DNA from: Dermatophilaceae bacterium Sec6.4
GTDB lineage: Bacteria > Actinomycetota > Actinomycetes > Actinomycetales > Dermatophilaceae
Length of the DNA stretch: 64,000 nucleotides
Direction of reading: 5' to 3'
NCBI GenBank assembly: GCA_039636865.1
Contig: CP144172.1
Location: forward strand, 2,232,001-2,296,000
The notes below the pieces were generated by a model, which saw only the letters and a program-made list of their open reading frames with translations, did not search any database and had not been told where the DNA came from. This document shows positions 35,001 through 42,478 of this stretch, piece by piece; positions within the stretch are counted from its first letter, which is position 1; every line of letters starts with the position of its first letter. A program made the translations under genes and the position numbers.

Positions 35001-36066
35001 CGGTGGTCGCGATCAGCGTCCACGTGAATCCACCGGAAAATAGTGCTCGGCCGGTCAGCAGATACAGCACCTGCAGCACGAGTACGTGCCACAGGAACAC
35101 GGGGTAGGACGCGTCGCCCAGCCATCGCGCCGCGGGTGATCCGGCGGCTGCGCGCGCCAGCACACCACGCACCGGGCTGGTGGCCGCGAGGACGAGCAGA
35201 CCGGCGATCAGGGTGTAGAGCACTTCTTTGACAACGGACTGCGCGACGCTCGACGCCCGCAGATCGACGGGTCCCGCCAGCGGGGTGGACGCGAGCAGGT
35301 AGAGCAGGCCAGAAGCCAGAAAAACGACACCCGGATTGCCGCGCGCAAAAACAATCCAACGGTGCCTTGTCGGCGACGCGATGCCCGATGCTCGGTCAAA
35401 CTCGGCGAGGACGGCAAGTGCCGCACCCGCAGCGAACCACGCGGCGTGACCCAGCACCGAGGTCGCGAGCACGCCGGAGATCGACTGCGGATCCGCGCGC
35501 GTCCACGCGCTGCTGCCCGCCTGGGTGGCGACACCGACCCCGGCAATTGCCGCGAGCAGTACCCATCCGTTGCGTGCGTTGCGCGCCACGGTGCCGATCA
35601 CCCACCCGATGGCCGGCACGAACGCGTAGAAGGTGACCTCGGTGGTCAGGCTCCACGTCTGGGAGAAGGACTGGTAGGCGTGTCCGGAGTATCCCTGCAG
35701 CAGGACGATGTGCAGCACGACATCCAGACCCGAACCCAGGCCACCGGTCCGACCCGGCGCGAGGCCCGCGACGAGCAAAACCGCGGTGAGTGCTAGCCAG
35801 TACGCGGGAAGGATGCGTGCGGCGCGTCGGATCGTGTACCGCCGTAGGCCGGGTGTGGCGGTCTGTTGCAGCCCGGCGCGGACATACGGTCGCAACAGCA
35901 GGAACGCCGAGATCGCGAAGAAGACTGCTACTCCGGCGTCTCCACGGGCCAGGAGCGGACCCGACACATCCACGTCCCCGGCGCCCGTCCAGAACGTCAC
36001 GTGACTCAGCAGCACCAGGGCCGCCGCGAGCGCGCGCAACAGGTCGAGCATGCGATAGCGCTGCAT
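34894..36066 (-). CDS. Membrane acyltransferase-3 family protein without SGNH domain (copy 5)
   Basis: 390 residues. YRMLDLLRALAAALVLLSHV at the N-terminus has the DxLRA and TM1 histidine, FFAISAFLLLRPYVRAG is the second block, and YPVFLWHVLVLQVLYLL the ninth. Ten TM segments and no C-terminal SGNH domain, so unlike the four copies at 6.6-15.4 kb it must hand its acyl group directly to an acceptor. An acyltransferase also sits in the mycobacterial aftD region (Rv0228), where acylation of the glycan is suspected. The C-terminal 35 codons are antisense to the end of aftD; both frames carry sensible sequence there. Confidence 0.87.
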   Translation of the reverse strand: MQRYRMLDLLRALAAALVLLSHVTFWTGAGDVDVSGPLLARGDAGVAVFFAISAFLLLRPYVRAGLQQTATPGLRRYTIRRAARILPAYWLALTAVLLVAGLAPGRTGGLGSGLDVVLHIVLLQGYSGHAYQSFSQTWSLTTEVTFYAFVPAIGWVIGTVARNARNGWVLLAAIAGVGVATQAGSSAWTRADPQSISGVLATSVLGHAAWFAAGAALAVLAEFDRASGIASPTRHRWIVFARGNPGVVFLASGLLYLLASTPLAGPVDLRASSVAQSVVKEVLYTLIAGLLVLAATSPVRGVLARAAAGSPAARWLGDASYPVFLWHVLVLQVLYLLTGRALFSGGFTWTLIATTVISVMVTRVSVTLLERPALTLAHRWTRNAAPADIP

Positions 36067-36211
36067 CTGCCGGTAGTCCCTGCCTACTCTCGAGTAGTCT
36101 GCTCGGCGTTCACGGTAGGCGATGCCGCCGACCGCCTGTGCGGACCCGTGCCGATGCTGCGAAATTGGGTATCGGGCCGCCGGTCCAACACCTCCAGGAG
36201 GCTAGTCGCCG

Positions 36212-37294
36212 ATGACGACGAGCGAGTTCGCACCGACCGACGAATCGGTGATCGACACCTCGCGGCCCGTGCTGCGTGCGCGGGCGCCGCTGCGGATTTC
36301 TTTCGCGGGTGGCGGTACTGACGTGGCGCCCTTTCCGCAGCGTGAGGGTGGTGCGGTGCTGTCCGCCACCATCTCCAGCTTCGCCTACGCCACGCTGCGC
36401 CCGCGCCTGGACGGTCAGATCACTGTGCAGTCCCTCGACTTCGGCACCTCGATCGGTTTTGCGGTCGACGGACCGGTGGAGTACGACGGCGAGCTGGATC
36501 TGCCGAAGGCGGCCATCTCCCGGATCAAGGACATGGGCGGGGCGATGCCGACCGGGGGATTCGACCTGTTCCTGCACACCCAGGCACCGCCGGGTTCGGG
36601 GTTGGGCTCCTCCAGTGCGGTCATGGTCGCGGTCATCGGGCTGGTCGCCCAACATTGCGGGGTCGACCTGACCCCGTACGAGATCGCCGAGCTGGCCTAC
36701 CGCCTCGAGCGGGAGGATCTGGCGATCCCCGGCGGATCGCAGGATCAGTACGCAGCGGCATTCGGGGGTTTCAACTACATCGAGTTCCGGCCCGACCAGG
36801 TGGTCGTGAACCCGTTGCGGGTGCGCGACGCGACCGTGCACGAGCTGGAACACAACATGCTGCTGGCGTTCACCGGTGCGACCCGGGCCAGTGATCACAT
36901 CATCGCCGACCAGCGCAGCCGGTACGAGACCGGCAATCGTGAGGCGGTGGAGGGTTTGCGTGCCCAGAAAGAACTGGCCGAGCGGATGAAGGTCGCACTG
37001 GTGCGCGGCGAGGTGGACCATTTCGGCCGGCTGCTGGGTGAGGCGTGGACCCAGAAACGCAAGATGTCCGCACGGATCAGCACCCCGCTCATCGACGATG
37101 CTGTCGCTGCGGCACTGGACTGCGGTGCGCTGGGCGGGAAGGTGACGGGTGCCGGCGGGGGTGGGCATCTGATTTTCGTGTGCGAGTTCGAACGCAAGCA
37201 CATCGTTGCGGACACCCTGCTGGGGATGGGTCTGACGCTTTCGGAGATCACCTTCAGCAGGGAGGGGGTGACGACATGGCGCGCGCAGAAATAG
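36212..37294 (+). CDS. GHMP kinase, D-glycero-D-manno-heptose 7-phosphate kinase-like
   Basis: 360 residues. N-terminal RAPLRISFAGGGTDVAPFPQ is the signature of the HddA/fucokinase-like branch. The phosphate-binding GHMP loop is PPGSGLGSSSAVMVA (about residues 129-143), and KVTGAGGGGHLIF is the C-terminal motif 3. HddA phosphorylates heptose 7-phosphate at C1. AGGAGG lies 10 bases before the ATG. The downstream isomerase overlaps by 19 bases, an arrangement that supports a heptose 7-phosphate pathway. Alternatives are other sugar-1-kinases; the paired SIS isomerase favours heptose. No GmhB phosphatase is seen in this window. Confidence 0.83.
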   Translation: MTTSEFAPTDESVIDTSRPVLRARAPLRISFAGGGTDVAPFPQREGGAVLSATISSFAYATLRPRLDGQITVQSLDFGTSIGFAVDGPVEYDGELDLPKAAISRIKDMGGAMPTGGFDLFLHTQAPPGSGLGSSSAVMVAVIGLVAQHCGVDLTPYEIAELAYRLEREDLAIPGGSQDQYAAAFGGFNYIEFRPDQVVVNPLRVRDATVHELEHNMLLAFTGATRASDHIIADQRSRYETGNREAVEGLRAQKELAERMKVALVRGEVDHFGRLLGEAWTQKRKMSARISTPLIDDAVAAALDCGALGGKVTGAGGGGHLIFVCEFERKHIVADTLLGMGLTLSEITFSREGVTTWRAQK

Positions 37295-38004
37295 GCAGGG
37301 GTCAGCCGGGCAGGCAGCAGATGGACGACGGATCGGTCCCCGTGCACGGCTCATCGCGGTTAGGCCCACCCACCCATCCGTTGCACGAGGCCACCGCCGG
37401 ACAGGTCGCGGACGAAGTGACCGCCCGGCTGAGGGCGGGGGTGGATTCGTGGGCAGTTCTGGCGCGTGCGTTGGGTGACGCCGACCTGCAGCGGGCGGTG
37501 AGCTGCGCCGGTACGGCACTGGTGCAGGCGCTGGTTGACGGGGGCACCCTGCTGATTGCCGGCAACGGCGGAAGTGCAGCCATTGCCAGCCACATCGCCG
37601 CGGAGTTCATCGGTAAGTGCGTGCATGACCGTGAACCGCTTCCGGCGATCAACCTCGCCGAATCGCTGTCATCGGTAACCGCGGTGGGCAACGACTACGG
37701 CTTCGATCAGGTCTTCCGGCGCGGTGTCGCCGCTCATGCCAGACCCGGCGATGTACTCCTCGCGATGAGTACGAGCGGCAGTAGTCCGAACGTCCTGGCG
37801 GCGTTGGAACTGGCCCGTGAACGCGGCGTACTCACCGTTGCGTTGACCGGGGCGCACGGCCACGCGATGAGTGGAAGCGCCGATCACGTGCTGGCTGTTC
37901 CATCGGTTCAGACGCCCCGGATTCAGGAAGTTCACCTGTTGTGGGCGCATGCGTGGTGCGAAGCGGTCGACCACCTGGCCAACCCGCATCTCGCGTCGAG
38001 CTGA
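37276..38004 (+). CDS. SIS-domain phosphoheptose isomerase, GmhA-like
   Basis: 242 residues from the ATG at 37276, which has GGAGGGGGT upstream; an ATG at 37321 is possible. The SIS core has GTLLIAGNGGSAAIASHIAA, ESLSSVTAVGNDYGFDQVF and LAMSTSGSSPNVLAALELA, all hallmarks of sedoheptulose-7-phosphate isomerase. It would make D-glycero-D-manno-heptose 7-phosphate from sedoheptulose 7-phosphate, substrate for the overlapping kinase gene. The N-terminal 45 residues are a polar extension not needed for the fold. QEVHLLWAHAWCEAVD matches the last helix of GmhA. Cytoplasmic. Confidence 0.86.
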   Translation: MARAEIGRGQPGRQQMDDGSVPVHGSSRLGPPTHPLHEATAGQVADEVTARLRAGVDSWAVLARALGDADLQRAVSCAGTALVQALVDGGTLLIAGNGGSAAIASHIAAEFIGKCVHDREPLPAINLAESLSSVTAVGNDYGFDQVFRRGVAAHARPGDVLLAMSTSGSSPNVLAALELARERGVLTVALTGAHGHAMSGSADHVLAVPSVQTPRIQEVHLLWAHAWCEAVDHLANPHLASS

Positions 38005-38106
38005 GGATTGTCCGCAAAGTCGTCAGTCATGTGATGAACATCGCATTTTTCCTGCTACTCTCCGGTAAGTTTGCCCTTGTCCCCACCCCCTGCCCCGGAG
38101 GTTGCC

Positions 38107-39123
38107 GTGCGGAAGTCCGCCATCGTCATTGGTTTTGGAGCATTTTTCCTGACCCTGGCGTTGCTCCTGAAGTTCTACGCCTACGACAAGCTGACGGTGA
38201 TCCCCGCCGACACCAACGTGCAGCAGGTGCTCAGCGATCCGAACGCCAAGTTCTTCGACGCTGACACACTCAGTCCGAAGCAGGGCAAGGTCTCCACCAT
38301 CCAGACGGTGGTGGCCGACAAGAAGGGATCCGAAGCCCAGGGCGGCAACTCCATCGTCCTGAACATCAACCAGGTCACCGACAACAACAACCAGGCTCCG
38401 CCGATCGACGCGTTCAGCTCGCACCTCGGTCTGAACCGGCACACCGGCCTGCCGCTCGACTGCTGCGACGACAGCATGACCCGGCTACAGGGCACCAAGG
38501 TGGTGACGAAACCGGTCCAGCATCAGGGATACACGATCAAATTCCCGTTCGGGGCCGGCAAGGGGAGTTACGACTACTGGGACAACACCCTGCAGAAGTC
38601 GATGACGATGAAGTACGTCGGCACCGACACGATCGAGGGCCTCGCGGTCAACAGGTACGAGGGGTCGGTCCCCGACACCAAATACACCCAGCAGGCGCTG
38701 CCCGGCGTGCTCTTCGGTGGCGCGAAGACCAGCCCCGGTGTGCTGGCCGACCGCTCCTACAAGAACGACCGCACGATCTGGGCCGAGCCGACGACCGGTG
38801 CCTTTATCAAGGTTGCCGAACACCAGGTCATCACATTGACCGACCCGGCGACGGGCAAGACCGTTATCGGTATCGACACCAACCAGGTGATGAACGACGC
38901 CACCGTCAAGAAGAACGTCGACGAGTACAAGGGCAAGGCCAGCCAGCTGAAGCTGCTCCAGCTGATGCCCTGGGTGCTCGGCATCCTGGGTCTGCTGCTG
39001 ATCATCGCCGGGATCGCGATCCTCTTGGTGAGCGGGCGTAACGGTGGCGGTCAGCACGGCGATGGCGCCCATCAGGGCGGATCGACTCCCGTCGATGACG
39101 GCGATGACTTTGCGCGAGCCTGA
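38107..39123 (+). CDS. DUF3068 (PorA-like) membrane protein
   Basis: 338 residues. The GTG at 38107 follows GGAGG at 6 bases; the longer frame from 38071 is not favoured. N-terminal TM (about 7-24) and a C-terminal TM (about 279-302, LMPWVLGILGLLLIIAGIAI) flank a large extracytoplasmic domain with QHQGYTIKFPFG and a paired cysteine motif LDCCDD. This is the DUF3068 topology. In Corynebacterineae a DUF3068 protein (Rv0227c/NCgl2760 type) is required for lipomannan maturation and lipoarabinomannan synthesis, to my knowledge. It follows the heptose genes with a 102-base gap and precedes a sugar-nucleotide enzyme. Confidence 0.82.
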   Translation: MRKSAIVIGFGAFFLTLALLLKFYAYDKLTVIPADTNVQQVLSDPNAKFFDADTLSPKQGKVSTIQTVVADKKGSEAQGGNSIVLNINQVTDNNNQAPPIDAFSSHLGLNRHTGLPLDCCDDSMTRLQGTKVVTKPVQHQGYTIKFPFGAGKGSYDYWDNTLQKSMTMKYVGTDTIEGLAVNRYEGSVPDTKYTQQALPGVLFGGAKTSPGVLADRSYKNDRTIWAEPTTGAFIKVAEHQVITLTDPATGKTVIGIDTNQVMNDATVKKNVDEYKGKASQLKLLQLMPWVLGILGLLLIIAGIAILLVSGRNGGGQHGDGAHQGGSTPVDDGDDFARA

Positions 39124-39133
39124 CACCGCCCCG

Positions 39134-40117
39134 ATGCGGGTTGTCGTCACGGGTGGCGCCGGATTCCTCGGCTCCCATCTGTGCGAGACCCTGATCGGCC
39201 AGGGTGCCGAGGTGGTCGCGGTTGACAACCTGTGCACCGGGCGCGCCGCCAACGTGCAGCACCTGCACGGCTCTGGCCGTTTCACCCTGCTCAGTCAGGA
39301 CGTGAGCCTGGACCTGCAGGTCGATGGCCCCGTCGATCTGATCCTGCACTTCGCGAGTCCGGCGTCACCGATCGACTACCTGCGAATGCCGATCGAGACG
39401 CTGTTGGTGGGCTCCCAGGGCACCCGGCACGCGCTGGAACTGGCAAAGGACAAGGGTGCGCGGCTGGTGCTCGCCTCCACGTCGGAGGTCTACGGCGACC
39501 CGCTGGTGCACCCTCAGCGCGAGGACTACTGGGGCAACGTCAACCCGGTCGGGCCACGCGGGGTCTACGACGAGGCGAAGCGGTTCGCGGAGGCGTTGAC
39601 GCTCGCGTACCGCCAGACCCACGGTGTCGACACCGGGATCGTCCGGATCTTCAATACGTTCGGACCCCGGATGCGTCCCGACGACGGTCGCGCGATACCC
39701 AACTTCATGCGGCAGTCCCTCGCCGGTGAACCGGTCACCGTGTCCGGTGACGGGTTGCAGACCCGGTCCATCTGTTATGTCGACGATCTGGTCGCCGGCG
39801 TTCTGGCGATGGGTCGCAGCGACCACCCGGGACCCATCAACATCGGCAACCCGCATGAGATCTCGATGCTGGACCTCGCCCACTGGGTCGTGAAGCTCGC
39901 GGACTCGCCATCACCCGTGGTGCATATTGAGCGACCGATCGACGACCCGACGGTGCGTCGCCCGGACACCTCGCTGGCGCAGGAGGTACTGAACTGGGCA
40001 CCGCAGGTCATGATCGAGGACGCCCTGATGCGGACGCTGGCATGGTTCAGCGGGCACACCGACTCCACGCCCCCACTGACCGCAGCGGCCACCCAGGAGA
40101 TCTTGGCCGGTCCGTAA
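39134..40117 (+). CDS. NAD-dependent epimerase/decarboxylase, UDP-glucuronate decarboxylase-like
   Basis: 327 residues. Extended SDR: N-terminal VVVTGGAGFLGSHLCETL, STSEVYGDPLVHPQ, catalytic Y-x3-K in GVYDEAKRFAEAL, and NTFGPRMRPDDGRAIPNFM plus SICYVDDLVAG. This block order matches UDP-xylose synthase (UXS), which decarboxylates UDP-glucuronate to UDP-xylose; other 4,6-dehydratases are possible. Start at ATG 39134; ATG at 39104 overlaps the previous gene and is an alternative. A pentose nucleotide would fit a glycan cluster with pentosyl (arabinosyl) transferase homologues. The last gene of the glycan region. Confidence 0.82.
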   Translation: MRVVVTGGAGFLGSHLCETLIGQGAEVVAVDNLCTGRAANVQHLHGSGRFTLLSQDVSLDLQVDGPVDLILHFASPASPIDYLRMPIETLLVGSQGTRHALELAKDKGARLVLASTSEVYGDPLVHPQREDYWGNVNPVGPRGVYDEAKRFAEALTLAYRQTHGVDTGIVRIFNTFGPRMRPDDGRAIPNFMRQSLAGEPVTVSGDGLQTRSICYVDDLVAGVLAMGRSDHPGPINIGNPHEISMLDLAHWVVKLADSPSPVVHIERPIDDPTVRRPDTSLAQEVLNWAPQVMIEDALMRTLAWFSGHTDSTPPLTAAATQEILAGP

Positions 40118-40131
40118 CCGCACGTCCGTAA

Positions 40132-40191
40132 GTTCCCCCACCCCAAGTCTCCCGACACTCGCGGTGCAATCCGACACTCGACCGGCGAGTG
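40132..40191 (+). repeat. Dispersed intergenic element, long form
   Basis: In the gap between two convergent genes. A C-rich run leads into TCTCCCGACACTCG, then a second copy of CCGACACTCG (40152-40161 and 40171-40180). A 6-bp hairpin CACTCG-ACCGG-CGAGTG ends it (40175-40191). The same core is found in reverse orientation at 52088-52128. It may also act as a terminator for the converging genes. Confidence 0.65.
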
Positions 40192-40213
40192 GGTATCGGC
40201 AGGGTGGCCGCAC

Positions 40214-41422
40214 TCAGTCGAACGTACTGCGGAGGTAACCCGCCGGGACGGTTCCGTCCACAGCGAGTGCCACCGCAGCGCGGGCCGCGACCGGCCCCAC
40301 CAGATTGCCCGAGCCGCTGTATCCACCGCACGCCACGACCCCGTCGTCGACTTCGATGCAGAGCGCCCGTCGGTCGGCCGTGTAGCCGACCGAGGCAGCC
40401 CACCGGTGGGTGATCTGCACCGGTTGCCCCGCAACCCGTGACGCGGCCCGCTCGATCCAGCGCTGCACCTGTTCGGTCGGCTGGTCGTCGAGAGATTCTT
40501 CCGCTGCGGCGAAGCGATCACGGCCACCGCCGATCAGCAGCCGCCCCGCCGGATCCTGCTGGGCCCACTCGAAATCGTCGCGGTAGCTCACGCCACACGA
40601 CAGTCTCCCGACCGCGATCGGAGCCGTTGTGAGCATCTGCAACCGCACCGTGCGTACCAGCTCCGCAAGTTGCGGAAGCAGCACATCGAGTCTGCCGTCC
40701 ACCGCCACCACGATCACCGGCGCGCGCACAACACCGTCGCGGGTGGTGACCGCACCGGCCCGCACATCGGTCACGGGGGAGTGTTCGTACAACCGCACCG
40801 AGCGTGGCAGCGCCGCCGCCACCTGGAACGCCCGACGTACCGGGTTCACCGAGGCCGTGTCCGGGTTGAAATACCCCTGGCCCAGCTCGCCCTCGTAGTC
40901 CTGGACGGCGATACCGATCGACGCCAGCGCATCGCGTTCCGCGCGCAGGTGATCCAGGTAGACCGCTGCATCCCGGGCGTGACCGTCATACATGGGTGCG
41001 CCCGGGAGACCCGCCAGTGAGAGCGACCCCGTCCGCCGCACGACGGAGGGGCCGAGACGGTCCAGGAGTCGTTCGAGCTCAGCACGTGTTGCCAGATACA
41101 ACTGCTCGCGCGATTCCAGCGGGACGGTTGAGCCTGCCTCGAAAGAAGCCAACCCCATCGCGCCACCACACGACAGGAAGCCGCCGTTGCGTCCCGCCGC
41201 CCCACCCGCAATGCGGTGCGCATCGATCCCCACGACGGCGAGCCCGCGAGCGGCAAGGTCCTCAGCGGCCGCCAGCCCGCTACCGCCCAGGCCGATGACA
41301 CAGGCATCTGCGTGCACGGTGCCGGTCAGTGGTGCCCGGCTTTCCCAGGCCGGCAGCTGCGGATCGTCATCCCATCCGGGTCGGCCGAGTCCCGCGAGCG
41401 AGGTGATCGAGCCGTGCGTCAT
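40214..41422 (-). CDS. FAD-dependent amine/amino acid oxidoreductase (DAO family)
   Basis: 402 residues. The dinucleotide fold is ACVIGLGGSGLAAAEDLAARG (about residues 35-55, written here with the key G-x-G-x-x-G), followed by GGAAGRNGGFLSCGG, the FAD-binding block of PuuB/glycine-oxidase-like enzymes. Near the C-terminus GYTADRRALCIE and CGGYSGSGNLVGP close the FAD site. GGAGG lies 5 bases before the ATG at 41422, which overlaps the upstream methyltransferase stop (ATGA). Substrate unknown; a primary or secondary amine or amino acid is expected. It shares the family of the oxidase at 57.9-59.3 kb but is not closely similar. Confidence 0.83.
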   Translation of the reverse strand: MTHGSITSLAGLGRPGWDDDPQLPAWESRAPLTGTVHADACVIGLGGSGLAAAEDLAARGLAVVGIDAHRIAGGAAGRNGGFLSCGGAMGLASFEAGSTVPLESREQLYLATRAELERLLDRLGPSVVRRTGSLSLAGLPGAPMYDGHARDAAVYLDHLRAERDALASIGIAVQDYEGELGQGYFNPDTASVNPVRRAFQVAAALPRSVRLYEHSPVTDVRAGAVTTRDGVVRAPVIVVAVDGRLDVLLPQLAELVRTVRLQMLTTAPIAVGRLSCGVSYRDDFEWAQQDPAGRLLIGGGRDRFAAAEESLDDQPTEQVQRWIERAASRVAGQPVQITHRWAASVGYTADRRALCIEVDDGVVACGGYSGSGNLVGPVAARAAVALAVDGTVPAGYLRSTFD

Positions 41423-42372
41423 GCGTTCCTCCGGTGGTCCTCGTAGCGGCGGGCGAGAAAGATCGCCGTTCCCGGCAGAATTCTGCCCCGAGTCGGGCTC
41501 CACCCGCCCCATACGTCGGTGTTCGACTCCGGCCACTCCGGCTCGATGAGACGTTCGAGCACCAGGCCGGCTTCGGTCAGCTCGCGCACCCTGTCGCCGA
41601 GGGTGCGGTGGTGTTCGGCGTACAGCGCCCTGCCCGACCGGTCGTATTCGGCGTACGGCGTCCGGTCGAAGTACGAGCGGTCGGCGCGTAGACCCTCCGG
41701 CCCCGGGGTGTCAGGGAACGCCCATCGGATGGGGTGGGTCGTGGAGAAAGCAAAGCGCCCGCCCGGGCGCAACACGCGCGCCGCTTCGTGCATCACCGCC
41801 CGTGAGTCCGCGACAAACGGCACGACCCCGTATGCGGTGAAGACAAGATCAAAGGATGCCGACGCGAACGGAAGGCCTGTCCCGTCGCACTGCACCAGCG
41901 GCAGGGGGCTGTGATGGCGCCCGTTCAGCGTCCGTGCCGTGTTCAGCATCCCGCTGGACAGATCACTGGCGACGACCCGCACCCCCTGGGCGGCGACCCA
42001 TCGTGCCCCTTGGGCGGCACCGGCCCCTATCTCCAGGACGTCCAGCCCGGCGAGCGAGCCCGGGTCACCGAACACCCGCAGATCCTCCTCGCGGCAGCCC
42101 TCGGGGCCCCACACCAGGTCGGTGTCACCCAGGAACTCACCATGCTCGAGGTAGTACTGGGCGGCCTGATCGTCCCACCACCGCCGGTTGGCGCGGGTGT
42201 GACCGTGCCCGTGCACCCGGCGTTGACGAGGTGACAACTGGTCGTCATGAGCAGCACCGTTTTGACCGTCCTGCCCGGCACTCGATAAGATGTTCGAGCG
42301 CATGACTGTGCTGTGCACTTCCTCTCTCGCTGATTGCTCGAGTCGTCCTCCGGACACGTTCTCGGAGTTCAT
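41419..42372 (-). CDS. Class I SAM-dependent methyltransferase
   Basis: 317 residues. SAM motif VLEIGAGAAQGARWV (about residues 113-127), VVASDLSSGML and LPLVQCDGTGLPFA-type blocks, HEAARVLRPGGRFAF. The first 60 residues are low-complexity. I chose the ATG at 42372 because GAGAGGA lies 6 bases upstream; ATGs at 42411 and 42303 are possible. HANRRWWDDQAA-type sequence (ANRRWWDDQAAQYY) is typical of the actinobacterial methyltransferase that neighbours rpsA. Its substrate is not known. It is divergent from rpsA with a 106-base gap and overlaps the FAD oxidoreductase by 4 bases. Confidence 0.85.
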   Translation of the reverse strand: MNSENVSGGRLEQSAREEVHSTVMRSNILSSAGQDGQNGAAHDDQLSPRQRRVHGHGHTRANRRWWDDQAAQYYLEHGEFLGDTDLVWGPEGCREEDLRVFGDPGSLAGLDVLEIGAGAAQGARWVAAQGVRVVASDLSSGMLNTARTLNGRHHSPLPLVQCDGTGLPFASASFDLVFTAYGVVPFVADSRAVMHEAARVLRPGGRFAFSTTHPIRWAFPDTPGPEGLRADRSYFDRTPYAEYDRSGRALYAEHHRTLGDRVRELTEAGLVLERLIEPEWPESNTDVWGGWSPTRGRILPGTAIFLARRYEDHRRNA

Positions 42373-42478
42373 TCGGTCCTCTCTGGAGAGGTCGGCATCC
42401 GGCTCACTCATGGCGATCTGATTTCACTGTTCGGCTTCCGCATATTCCTACTGTCACCCACCTAAGGTTTCCTACTAC

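Noticed and set aside
36084..36097. Short palindrome CTACT-CTCG-AGTAG between the acyltransferase and heptose kinase genes
   Set aside because: Only 5-bp arms and a single copy. It may be an operator, but nothing else supports it.
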